Source of the DNA: a bacterium
Lineage (GTDB): Bacteria; Patescibacteriota; Patescibacteriia; 2-12-FULL-60-25
Length of the DNA stretch: 6,707 nucleotides
Reading direction: 5' to 3'
Assembly (NCBI GenBank): GCA_020056125.1
Contig: JAGVIJ010000042.1
Location: forward strand, 1-6,707
The notes beneath the pieces were generated by a model. That model did not search any database and was not told the DNA's origin. It was given only the letters and a program-made list of their open reading frames with translations. Positions 1 through 6,617 of the stretch are shown here, piece by piece. The translations under genes and the position numbers were made by a program. How positions within the stretch are numbered: position 1 is the stretch's first letter; each line of letters begins with the position of its first letter.

Positions 1-1464
1 CGACATGGCGCTGCGATCCAAGGTTAAATAACTCAAACCAACATTAATTAAATTCAACAAACGCTGTTTGATCTCGCCTTTGATTTGATGGACGATGGCT
101 TTTTCAGTTTCCGTAAAACCGCGATGCTGATTAAGTTCCTCAAAAAAATCCAGCGCTTCATCCAAGGGCAGGGACACGATATCCGCCAAATTTTTGTCGG
201 CCACGGTCACAGTGAGCGCTTCGTGGCGCAGACGGCGGCCATGGCAAGTCGGACAAATCAAAACACGCATGTAACCCTCAATCTCTTTTTGCACATATTC
301 CGAATCGGTCTGGCGATATTTTTCTTCGAGCAAGGCCAAGACGCCGGAGAAAGTTGCCGGCTTGCCCTCCACTTCAAAAATCTCATCGCCCGTGCCGTCA
401 AAAATAACTTTCAAGGCTTTAGCTGAAATATTTTTCACTTCATCGTTGATGGAAAATCCATGCCTGGCGCCCACGGCCTCCAATAATTTGAGATGCGAGG
501 TTTGGTTGCCCGCGATACGCGTCCACGGTTTGATGGCGCCTTGAGCAATAGTCAAACGCTTGTTCGGTATAACCAAATCCGGTTCTAACACCAATTTAGT
601 ACCCAATCCGGTGCAGTCAGCGCAAGCGCCATGCGGGGAGTTGAATGAAAATAAACGCGGCTCCAGAGCAGACAAAGAAATTCCGCAAGCCACACAAAAT
701 AAAGATTGAGAAAATAAAACTTCTTCAGCCGTATCTTCATTCAGCGCCACAACCAAACCATTGCCCAGGTCCAAGGCCTGCTTAAGCGTTTCCATAAGCG
801 CCTCCGGCGTTCGATTGGTTTGCGGCTCCAAACGCGCAACCACCACCTCGATGCTGTGCGCCTGATTTTTATCCGGTCTAACGCGCAACATTTCGCCGAT
901 ATCAACCAGCGTGCCGTCAAAACGCACTTCTTTATAACCTGCGTTATCCGCAGCTTTCAAAACAACTTTGTGTTCGCCTTTTTGCTCGCGCACCACGGGC
1001 GCCAAAAGAGTGACGGTCTGCGTTTTAGCCAGCTCCAAAATTTTCTTGCCGATCTCTTGCGATGACTGCTCCGCCACCGGCTGACCGCACTTGGGGCAAT
1101 GTGCACGACCGGCGCGCGCAAACAACAAGCGCAACAAATCATAAACTTCTGTCACCGTGCCCACGGTGGAGCGAGGATTGTGCGAGGATGATTTTTGATC
1201 AATGGCCACGGTTGGTGAAAGCCCGGAAATTTCATCCACATCGGGCTTGTCTTGCAACTCCAAAAACTGCCGAGCATAAGATGACAAACTCTCCATGTAG
1301 CGCCGCTGTCCCTCGGCGTGAATCGTATCAAAAGCGATGGAAGATTTGCCTGATCCGGAAAGACCCGTGATCACGATTAACTTGTTCTTGGGCAAATCCA
1401 AGGAAATGTTTTTTAAATTATGGACGCGCGCTCCGCGAATGGAGATTTTATTTTGGGCAGGCAT
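1..1464 (-). CDS. uvrA: UvrA, excinuclease ABC subunit A (N-terminal 488 residues, cut by window edge)
   Basis: UvrA is the cytoplasmic damage-recognition ATPase of nucleotide excision repair; it dimerises and loads UvrB at lesions. I translated this frame by hand because it has no stop inside the window. Residues 12-18 (ARVHNLK) match the usual UvrA opening. Walker A is GLSGSGKS at 34-41, followed by the conserved RRYMESLSSYARQFL block (54-68) and the DQKSSSHNPRSTVGT segment (89-103). A CPKC pair lies at 123-126. The first zinc module is C257/C260 and C281/C284, and another CPTC pair is at 404-407. The frame ends at LTLDRSAMS, where the LSGGE signature of the first ABC domain is expected next, so about half of a ~940-residue protein is missing to the left. 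An in-frame TAG lies six codons upstream, which fixes ATG 1464 as the only ATG start. No Shine-Dalgarno is visible and the start codon lies in a small hairpin. It follows the cysteine-rich gene by 66 bp in the same direction, so readthrough is possible. Confidence 0.97.
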   Translation of the reverse strand, partial: MPAQNKISIRGARVHNLKNISLDLPKNKLIVITGLSGSGKSSIAFDTIHAEGQRRYMESLSSYARQFLELQDKPDVDEISGLSPTVAIDQKSSSHNPRSTVGTVTEVYDLLRLLFARAGRAHCPKCGQPVAEQSSQEIGKKILELAKTQTVTLLAPVVREQKGEHKVVLKAADNAGYKEVRFDGTLVDIGEMLRVRPDKNQAHSIEVVVARLEPQTNRTPEALMETLKQALDLGNGLVVALNEDTAEEVLFSQSLFCVACGISLSALEPRLFSFNSPHGACADCTGLGTKLVLEPDLVIPNKRLTIAQGAIKPWTRIAGNQTSHLKLLEAVGARHGFSINDEVKNISAKALKVIFDGTGDEIFEVEGKPATFSGVLALLEEKYRQTDSEYVQKEIEGYMRVLICPTCHGRRLRHEALTVTVADKNLADIVSLPLDEALDFFEELNQHRGFTETEKAIVHQIKGEIKQRLLNLINVGLSYLTLDRSAMS

Positions 1465-1483
1465 AGTCTGCCGCCGAGACTAT
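1463..1483 (-). promoter_or_regulatory. Inverted repeat enclosing the uvrA start codon
   Basis: A perfect 7-bp inverted repeat (plus-strand ATAGTCT at 1463-1469 and AGACTAT at 1477-1483) encloses the 7-base loop GCCGCCG. In the uvrA mRNA, the first two bases of the start codon are in the 3' arm of this stem and the ribosome approach region is in the loop and 5' arm. It could limit translation initiation or act as a protein-binding dyad. The structure is seen directly; any function is inference, and a 7-bp repeat can occur by chance. Confidence 0.4.
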
Positions 1484-1530
1484 CATGTTTTGCAAGATGG
1501 TGCAAGAGGCCGAGGTGATAAATCAAAAAA

Positions 1531-3549
1531 TCAAATGCCCGGACAAGTGAACTCCACTCCATCCGCTTGAACTTTACCAGACCAAAGCTTGTGATCTTCG
1601 GGCTCGGTTGCTGGTTCGGATGGCGCGTTACTGCTTGATAATCCAAAATTGCAATACAGCGGTTTTTTATCGGTTCCCATCCCCACTGCAGCCTTCAGGT
1701 CGGCAGACGACCAATAGGCTGAAGGATTACTCAATTTTTTGGAGCCAGTATTAATCGCACAAGCTATAGCCGCTTCCATATCCCATTCAGTTGAAGGTGC
1801 TGAATTTCCGTCCATATAACCTACGAATAAGCCTGCGCCGCAATTATTTTTTCCGACGATTGCCACCTCGTCAATGGAGGGAGCCATACCGAGAAGACCC
1901 GGATCGTTATACTCCACCCCTAATAAAAACCCGACTACTCCGCCTTCATTTTCACACTCTTCCAAGGCTTTATTTTTTAACGAACCCTCGCTAATGGCAA
2001 ATGAATAATTTCGAGTTCCCGACTCTGAATCCGGACCGGTTAACTCTGCGTCTGCAACTGTGTGGATATTATTATTTGCAAACCCGTTTTGTTTATCTAT
2101 GGTTGTTTTCAAAGCGTCGCCGCAAACCACAAACAGCGTCACTTTATCTGCATAGCGGCTATCTATATGTTTGATCGCTCCGGCAAAAGCTACATCCTTG
2201 CATTCAAAAGACGTGGCAGCCGCGCCAGCTTTACACCCGCCCCCTTTGCACTGAACACACCCACCGCCGTTCTTACACTTGACTCCAAAACATCGTTTAG
2301 CGTCAAAACCCTGAACATAGTACTCAACGCCGCATTCGGTTTCGCTCTGTTCAATCTCAAATTTCGCTTGATTGATGTCAGTATAATTAGGCGCCTGGCC
2401 GGCCGCGGCGAATGATAATTTATCGCTCCCCATAGGCTTGATGTCGCCGCACATATCACGCATATCACTAGACAAGAGCCGCTGACGATTTATCATAAAC
2501 ACATCCAAACGATTAAGCGACAAGGTGGCGGGATTTACGGTTTGCAAAATAGTAAAAGCGCCCAAGGTGAGTAAAAGTCCGATGGCCGCATCCACCATGA
2601 TTTCTTTGGCGCGCGACACATTTTCAGCTGCCGACCCCACAATATATCTAAACCCTCCGTAAACAAACATCACAGCCGCGGCTGTGGCCGCGATGGTCAT
2701 GAGATAGTTAAAAATCAGCGCGATAAAGTTGCGCAAACCCTGGACGGTTTTAACGCCGCCAATGGGAAAAGATAAAGTGAGTTCCGGTTCCGGCGCTACG
2801 CAACGACCTTGTCCGGAGGGACACCCCTGACCCGCTCTAAAAGCTTCGGTTGATTTTCCATATTCCGGCTTAGCGCATTCCTCAGAGGTAAAACACAAGG
2901 CTGATTTTTGTTGCAATTCAGCGGCGCCAGGCTCATTCGAAGTTTTCGGCGCGCCAAAAACTCCGGCGCCAAAAGTTTCCACCATAGTTCCGGACGGTTT
3001 TAGAGCCTGACATTTTTGCTGACAGCTGGTGTAGGTATCGCGAGATTCGCTGATTTTAGTTTCAACTTTTTTGCCATCCGCTACTTGCGCGCACACGCAG
3101 CAGGAATAATTAATCACCGTGCCATCTTTACACTTTTCTTTTTCATCCAAACATTTGCCGTGTTTTGGCAAAGTGTTTTCTTCCACCGTCTCCATGCAAC
3201 AATTTGCCTTGCCCGACGGCCCCTGTTCGCAAAGAGCGTGTTTGATTGCGCTCGCGCCCGCAATCACGCAAGCGGTTTGTGACATTATCCCAGCGATCGG
3301 ACCTCCCAGGGGAATCATCGAAACTTTCTGACAAATACCGCAATAGTCTGGATGATCGATAATTTGATCCGGCTCAGCCAAAAGTTGAGAACAACGCTCG
3401 ACACAAGTAACTGCACATTCAATTAATGTTGAGGCATTGTCGCAATCATAAATACCAATACCATTACAGTCGATGGCCAGCGCGGTTGGCGCAACCCAAA
3501 AACTACCTAGACTTAAAACCGCGATGATGCCGAGGAATACTTTTCTCAT
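1531..3549 (-). CDS. Secreted cysteine-rich protein with a VirB2/T4SS-pilin-like transmembrane hairpin
   Basis: The 672-residue product starts with a signal peptide (1-25, cleavage after ALA). A cysteine-rich region follows (26-255, 22 Cys, including CC at 117-118 and CCVC at 150-153). Two hydrophobic segments come next, about 272-304 and 320-338, joined by a short basic-acidic loop (AENVSRAKEIMVD). The YGGFRYIVG, AIGLLLTL and ILQTVNP signatures resemble the T4SS-pilin (TrbC/VirB2-like) hairpin common in Patescibacteria. A second cysteine-rich region (345-672, 14 Cys) follows and includes a glycine-cysteine stretch at 420-439. None of the 36 cysteines falls between 251 and 366. With a cleaved signal and two helices, both cysteine-rich parts should lie outside the membrane. 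Its ATG overlaps the stop of the upstream DsbA-like gene, which suggests disulfide-bonded folding. I do not recognise the C-terminal domain. It may be a surface or pilus-associated protein rather than a true pilin, being far longer than VirB2 (~100-120 residues). The family assignment rests on recalled motifs. Confidence 0.8.
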   Translation of the reverse strand: MRKVFLGIIAVLSLGSFWVAPTALAIDCNGIGIYDCDNASTLIECAVTCVERCSQLLAEPDQIIDHPDYCGICQKVSMIPLGGPIAGIMSQTACVIAGASAIKHALCEQGPSGKANCCMETVEENTLPKHGKCLDEKEKCKDGTVINYSCCVCAQVADGKKVETKISESRDTYTSCQQKCQALKPSGTMVETFGAGVFGAPKTSNEPGAAELQQKSALCFTSEECAKPEYGKSTEAFRAGQGCPSGQGRCVAPEPELTLSFPIGGVKTVQGLRNFIALIFNYLMTIAATAAAVMFVYGGFRYIVGSAAENVSRAKEIMVDAAIGLLLTLGAFTILQTVNPATLSLNRLDVFMINRQRLLSSDMRDMCGDIKPMGSDKLSFAAAGQAPNYTDINQAKFEIEQSETECGVEYYVQGFDAKRCFGVKCKNGGGCVQCKGGGCKAGAAATSFECKDVAFAGAIKHIDSRYADKVTLFVVCGDALKTTIDKQNGFANNNIHTVADAELTGPDSESGTRNYSFAISEGSLKNKALEECENEGGVVGFLLGVEYNDPGLLGMAPSIDEVAIVGKNNCGAGLFVGYMDGNSAPSTEWDMEAAIACAINTGSKKLSNPSAYWSSADLKAAVGMGTDKKPLYCNFGLSSSNAPSEPATEPEDHKLWSGKVQADGVEFTCPGI

Positions 3550-4295
3550 ATCCCCTCTTGAATCTTTTGATAAATTAATTCAAAGGCCGCTAGGTCAAGC
3601 GCACCGGGTATCCGGAAGGTATTGAAAAAAAATGTTGGGGTGCCGAGCACGCCGATAGCCGCGCCATCAGCCAAAGATTGGCGGACAACCGATTCGGTTT
3701 GGCGCAAGCGCAAACAAGTATCGTACGCCGCCACATCCGCTCCGACCTGTTCCGCATATCGCCTCAAATCAAATAAACTAAGTTGTGTTTGATTTTTGAA
3801 TAGCAAATCATGATAAGCCCAAAAACGATCAGCTTGACCTTGATTGAAAACGCAACGCGCAGCCAAAGCCGCGTTCAAAGCATTCGGATGATCGTTCTCC
3901 AGCGGATAATCACGCAGGATCAACAGCACATCATTTGGATGATGCGCTATAAACGCCCGCACCTCGGACAGCGCCTGCTTGGATGAGAGGCATTCGTAAT
4001 CTAAAAATTCCACCAAACGCAAAGCCGCATCCGGATTACCCAACATGGGATTAGGCGCCGCAGATTCGATGCGCGCACTGCTTGTCTTATCCAATGATCC
4101 GCGAACCAAAGCGCTGGATACATTGAGTTCCAATTGTGTTTTAGCAAAAGGATTGGGCGCGCCGGATGCGATCCGCCAAACATTTTTGCCGACTTGCAGG
4201 CTGAATAATCCCAAACCCACAATCACCAGAGTGGAAAATAATATTCCCAAAATCGCCCCGGGAGTGGTATATTTGCGCCAATTAATTTTGGACAT
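3546..4295 (-). CDS. Membrane-anchored DsbA-family thioredoxin-fold protein with a monothiol (CLSS) active site
   Basis: The 249-residue product has a short basic N-terminus and one transmembrane helix (about 13-35), then an extracytoplasmic DsbA/thioredoxin_4 fold. NPMLGNPDAALRLVEFLDYEC (82-102) is the usual entry to the active site. It is followed by the RDYPLENDHPNALNAALAARC helix region (128-148), the FWAYHDLLF motif (158-166), C194, and the GTPTFFFN segment (218-225) with the cis-proline P220. Family members normally read CPxC or CxxC at the active site; here it is C102-L-S-S105, so the resolving cysteine is serine. A single base change (TGC to TCC) would explain this. A one-cysteine enzyme could form mixed disulfides, act in isomerisation or holdase roles, or have lost oxidase activity. 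Its TGA stop overlaps the ATG of a 36-cysteine protein, the obvious candidate substrate. An in-frame TAA shortly upstream of ATG 4295 rules out a longer form. No partner DsbB/VKOR is in the window. Confidence 0.9.
   Translation of the reverse strand: MSKINWRKYTTPGAILGILFSTLVIVGLGLFSLQVGKNVWRIASGAPNPFAKTQLELNVSSALVRGSLDKTSSARIESAAPNPMLGNPDAALRLVEFLDYECLSSKQALSEVRAFIAHHPNDVLLILRDYPLENDHPNALNAALAARCVFNQGQADRFWAYHDLLFKNQTQLSLFDLRRYAEQVGADVAAYDTCLRLRQTESVVRQSLADGAAIGVLGTPTFFFNTFRIPGALDLAAFELIYQKIQEGI
3552..3558 (-). promoter_or_regulatory. Ribosome binding site for the cysteine-rich gene
   Basis: AGAGGGG (minus strand) lies inside the last codons of the DsbA-like gene. Its GAGG core ends 4 bases before ATG 3549. 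It is the clearest Shine-Dalgarno in the window and, with the ATGA stop/start overlap, it settles the start of the cysteine-rich protein. Confidence 0.6.
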
Positions 4296-4301
4296 GGCTA
4301 A

Positions 4302-4330
4302 AGTATAACATTTTTAATTCGAGCTGTCGC
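4302..4330 (-). promoter_or_regulatory. Extended -10 promoter of the dsbA-like/cysteine-rich operon, predicted leaderless
   Basis: On the minus strand, TATACT (4307-4302) is preceded by TGT, giving the extended form TGTTATACT. A GCGACA hexamer (4330-4325, 4 of 6 matches to TTGACA) lies 17 bp upstream. Only six bases (TTAGCC) separate the -10 box from ATG 4295, so transcription would begin at or within a base or two of the start codon. No room for a Shine-Dalgarno remains. The motif match is seen directly; leaderless initiation is inference. Confidence 0.6.
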
Positions 4331-4354
4331 ACACGCACGCCAACCCCGAGGCGC

Positions 4355-4381
4355 TTGACTTAATCGCTTAATTACGATACT
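4355..4381 (+). promoter_or_regulatory. Candidate secG promoter
   Basis: TTGACT (4355-4360, 5 of 6) is followed after 15 bp by GATACT (4376-4381, 4 of 6). A 17-bp spacing to TACTTT is the alternative. Start of transcription would be near 4388, leaving a leader under 10 bases before ATG 4397 and no visible Shine-Dalgarno. It is divergent from the dsbA-like promoter, with the two -35 boxes about 25 bp apart. The spacing is not optimal, so this is tentative. Confidence 0.35.
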
Positions 4382-4396
4382 TTGCCCAAGTAATAT

Positions 4397-4618
4397 ATGC
4401 CACAAATAATTCTTCCGCTCATCCAAATTTTGCTCTCGGTTTTGCTCGCGGCCGCCATTCTACTGCAACAGAGAGGCAGCGGCTTAGGCGCGGCTTTCGG
4501 CGGAGAAGGAAACGTCTTTCGAACCAAACGGGGAGTTGAAAAAGGTTTGTTCTATGCCACCATCGGCATTGCCATCCTCTTTTTCGTCACCGCTATCTTA
4601 AACGTGGCGCTCGCCTAA
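4397..4618 (+). CDS. secG: SecG, protein translocase subunit
   Basis: SecG is the small auxiliary subunit of the SecYEG channel that assists SecA-driven export across the cytoplasmic membrane. The 73-residue product has the typical size and layout. A first transmembrane helix spans about 4-23, and the family hallmark LLQQRGSGLGAAFGG lies at 22-36. The short loop NVFRTKRGVEKG (39-50) follows, and a second helix runs from about 51 to 71. The start at ATG 4397 gives the full-length family form. There is no Shine-Dalgarno upstream, consistent with the very short leader predicted from the candidate promoter. The gene is followed after only 5 bp by a solute-binding protein gene, so the two are probably co-transcribed. 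It is divergent from the dsbA-like operon, which also encodes Sec-exported products. Confidence 0.93.
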   Translation: MPQIILPLIQILLSVLLAAAILLQQRGSGLGAAFGGEGNVFRTKRGVEKGLFYATIGIAILFFVTAILNVALA

Positions 4619-4623
4619 TTACC

Positions 4624-6435
4624 ATGATTGCCCGAACTTTCTTCGATCGCGTTCGCGCGTTCGCGAGACGGGCGTTTTTTTGGATATTTAAAAAACAAAA
4701 AAATGATGAGTCGGCGCCCGAGATCGGCGAAGATCATAAATTGATTATTTCAGTCACTGCGCCCAAGCGCGTACCGGCTCTGCGGCAACTGCGTTATACC
4801 ACGCGCTTTTTATCCGCCTCGGAAAAACGCTGGGTGGCGGGCGCGGCCGTGGTTTTGATTGTAAGTTTGGGACTGACCGTGGGTTATGCGGTGCGCCAAC
4901 ATACTTATCAAGTTCCGGCCGCCGGCGGCACGTTGACCGAGGCGCTGGTCGGTGAACCGAAATATATTAATCCGCTGGATGCGCCGGCCAACGACGTGGA
5001 TCAAGATTTGGCCTCGCTGATTTTTTCCGGCTTGTTCCGCATGAACGGCATGGAACCCATGCCTGATCTGGCTGATTCATATACTTGGTCCGAGGATGGA
5101 AAAACTTTGACCGTGGCGCTGAAAAAAAATGCGCGTTTCCATAACGGCGACGCAGTTCTGGCTGATGACGTGCAATTCACCATCGAGTCCATCCAAGATC
5201 CGGAGCGCACCTCTCCCCTGGCCGCTCGTTTTCGCAATGTGAAAGTTGTTGCCACGGATGACTACACGGTTCAATTTATTTTGACCCAGCCGGATATCAC
5301 ATTTTTAACGGCCTTAACCGTGGGTATTTTGCCGGTCACTAAATGGCAGGATATTCCGGCGGCCAACGCGCGTTTGGCTGACTTGAATTTAAAGCCCATC
5401 GGTTCCGGGCCTTTTCGTTTTAAATCTTTTAAGCGCGACAGCCGCGGCCTGATTCGTTCGTTCACGTTGGAACGCTTTGCGGATTATTACGGCGCCAAAC
5501 CGCTGATTGAAACGCTGGTGTTTAAATTTTTCCCTGATCGCAAACAAGCCGAAGATGCGCTCAAAGCCGACCTGGTGGATAGTTTGTCGTTCGTGAGTTT
5601 TAAAAATCAAACTGACGGCAATTCGCGCTGGAACAATGTGCAATTGGAATTGCCGCAAGAGACCATAGCCTTTTTTAATTTGAAAGATAAAAAACTTAGC
5701 GACAAAAAAGTGCGGCAAGCCCTGGCCGGAGTTGTGGATCGCCAAGAAATTGTCACGGCCTGGACTGAACGCGCGGTTATCATCAGCGAACCTTTGCCTT
5801 TTGCCGTGGCCACCTCCAGCCTGCTGACTTTGGATGAAGGGCGCGAATTACTAAAAAGCGCGGGCTGGATTTTACCTGAAGGATCAAGCATCAGAGTGCT
5901 CAAAACCGCTACCACGACTGAACTGGCTCTAAATATTATCGTACCCGATCAGCCGGAACTGACCGCTGTAGCCGAAGCCCTGAAGCGGCGCTGGTCTTTG
6001 TTGGGCGCCAAAATTTCCATTGAACCGCTGGCGCCGGAAAGCTTGGTGGAACGAGCCACTCGCGAGCGCGATGCGCAAATTATTTTAACCAATATTCTGC
6101 TGGACGCCCGGCAGGATCTTTTTCCTTTTTGGTGGAGCGGACAGGCCACGGATCGCGGTTTAAATATTTCCGGGCTGGCTGACCGCGACGTGGACAATGC
6201 ACTCGAGGCTACGCGCCAAGCCGCAAACGCTCAAGCGCTGGAAAAAGCCCGGCGCGAACTAGCGACGCTGATCAAGCGTTCAACGCCGGCTGTATTTTTG
6301 GCGCGTCCCGCGGCTCCGTATTATGTTTCAAAAAAAATTCAAGGCGTGAGTCCGCGACTGGTCATTAGCCAGCCGTCGGATCGCTTTCGCGATTTAACCA
6401 ATTGGTACATTAAAACCAGCTGGCGCTGGAAATAA
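4624..6435 (+). CDS. Family 5 (OppA/DppA-type) extracellular solute-binding protein, N-terminally membrane-anchored
   Basis: The protein probably captures peptides (or another oligomeric solute) outside the membrane for an ABC importer. The 603-residue product opens with a basic, probably cytoplasmic stretch (1-69), then one transmembrane helix (about 70-90). The SBP_bac_5 fold follows: GGTLTEALVGEPKYINPLDA (101-120), DLADSYTWSEDGKTLTVALK (148-167), FHNGDAVLADDVQFTIESI (172-190), GSGPFRF (260-266), VRQALAGVVDRQEIV (363-377), LLKSAGW (409-415) and a C-terminal WYIKTSWRWK. No cysteine lipobox is present, so the helix itself must tether the protein, unlike classical OppA lipoproteins. The region around 380-400, where family members usually have a longer proline-rich loop, is short. 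It starts 5 bp after secG without a Shine-Dalgarno, suggesting coupling. No permease or ATPase gene is nearby, so substrate and transporter partner are unknown. Confidence 0.9.
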   Translation: MIARTFFDRVRAFARRAFFWIFKKQKNDESAPEIGEDHKLIISVTAPKRVPALRQLRYTTRFLSASEKRWVAGAAVVLIVSLGLTVGYAVRQHTYQVPAAGGTLTEALVGEPKYINPLDAPANDVDQDLASLIFSGLFRMNGMEPMPDLADSYTWSEDGKTLTVALKKNARFHNGDAVLADDVQFTIESIQDPERTSPLAARFRNVKVVATDDYTVQFILTQPDITFLTALTVGILPVTKWQDIPAANARLADLNLKPIGSGPFRFKSFKRDSRGLIRSFTLERFADYYGAKPLIETLVFKFFPDRKQAEDALKADLVDSLSFVSFKNQTDGNSRWNNVQLELPQETIAFFNLKDKKLSDKKVRQALAGVVDRQEIVTAWTERAVIISEPLPFAVATSSLLTLDEGRELLKSAGWILPEGSSIRVLKTATTTELALNIIVPDQPELTAVAEALKRRWSLLGAKISIEPLAPESLVERATRERDAQIILTNILLDARQDLFPFWWSGQATDRGLNISGLADRDVDNALEATRQAANAQALEKARRELATLIKRSTPAVFLARPAAPYYVSKKIQGVSPRLVISQPSDRFRDLTNWYIKTSWRWK

Positions 6436-6467
6436 TAGATTCCCACGACACATGATTTCACAATATT

Positions 6468-6554
6468 TGGTGGGCGGGGAGGGACTCGAACCCTCATGGC
6501 CTTGCGACCGCTAGCTCCTGAAGCTAGTGCGTCTACCAGTTCCGCCACTCGCCC
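6468..6554 (-). tRNA. tRNA-Leu (anticodon CAG), CCA encoded
   Basis: The 87-base gene folds as a class II tRNA. The acceptor arms are GGGCGAG and CCCGCCC, with discriminator A and a genomically encoded CCA. The D arm is GCG/CGC with GG in its loop. The anticodon stem CTAGC/GCTAG is perfect around loop TTCAGGA, giving anticodon CAG at 6518-6520 for CUG codons. A long variable arm (GGTC-GCAA-GGCC) and the T arm GAGGG-TTCGAGT-CCCTC follow. The long variable arm and CAG anticodon both indicate leucine. One oddity is an A6-C67 mismatch in the acceptor stem. The gene is convergent with the solute-binding protein gene, 32 bp away. Confidence 0.96.
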
Positions 6555-6579
6555 GTCAAATAGCGTGAAACTCATCCGC

Positions 6580-6608
6580 ATCATGCGCGATTTTTACAAT
6601 TTTGTCAA
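6580..6608 (-). promoter_or_regulatory. Promoter of tRNA-Leu
   Basis: On the minus strand a perfect TTGACA (6608-6603) is followed after exactly 17 bp by CATGAT (6585-6580, 4 of 6). Transcription would start near 6573, about 19 bases before the tRNA 5' end. A perfect 11-base dyad CGCATCATGCG (6577-6587) overlaps the -10 box. The -35 box lies 9 bases beyond the transposase stop codon, in the region where the insertion sequence must end. Confidence 0.6.
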
Positions 6609-6617
6609 TCCTACATT

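Noticed and set aside
1511..1533. T-rich TGATTTTTTGATTTATCA after the cysteine-rich gene as a terminator
   Set aside because: There is no GC-rich stem before the T run; it does not look like an intrinsic terminator.
85..1570. Several open frames of 60-113 codons on the plus strand (for example 85-426, 820-1065, 1062-1370)
   Set aside because: They are antisense to uvrA, whose minus-strand reading is unambiguous across 488 codons.
4647..4681. GC-rich dyad (TCGCG...CGCGA) followed by a run of seven T, resembling a terminator
   Set aside because: The T run starts eight bases after the stem and all of it lies in the first codons of the solute-binding protein, which continues in frame; more likely coding composition.
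6436..6467. Possible terminator between the solute-binding protein gene and tRNA-Leu
   Set aside because: No stable stem followed by a T run is present on either strand.
6339..6584. 81-codon minus-strand frame containing VAELVDALASGASGRK-like peptide
   Set aside because: This is the well-known spurious translation of a tRNA-Leu gene; the frame lies across the tRNA and the end of the solute-binding protein gene.
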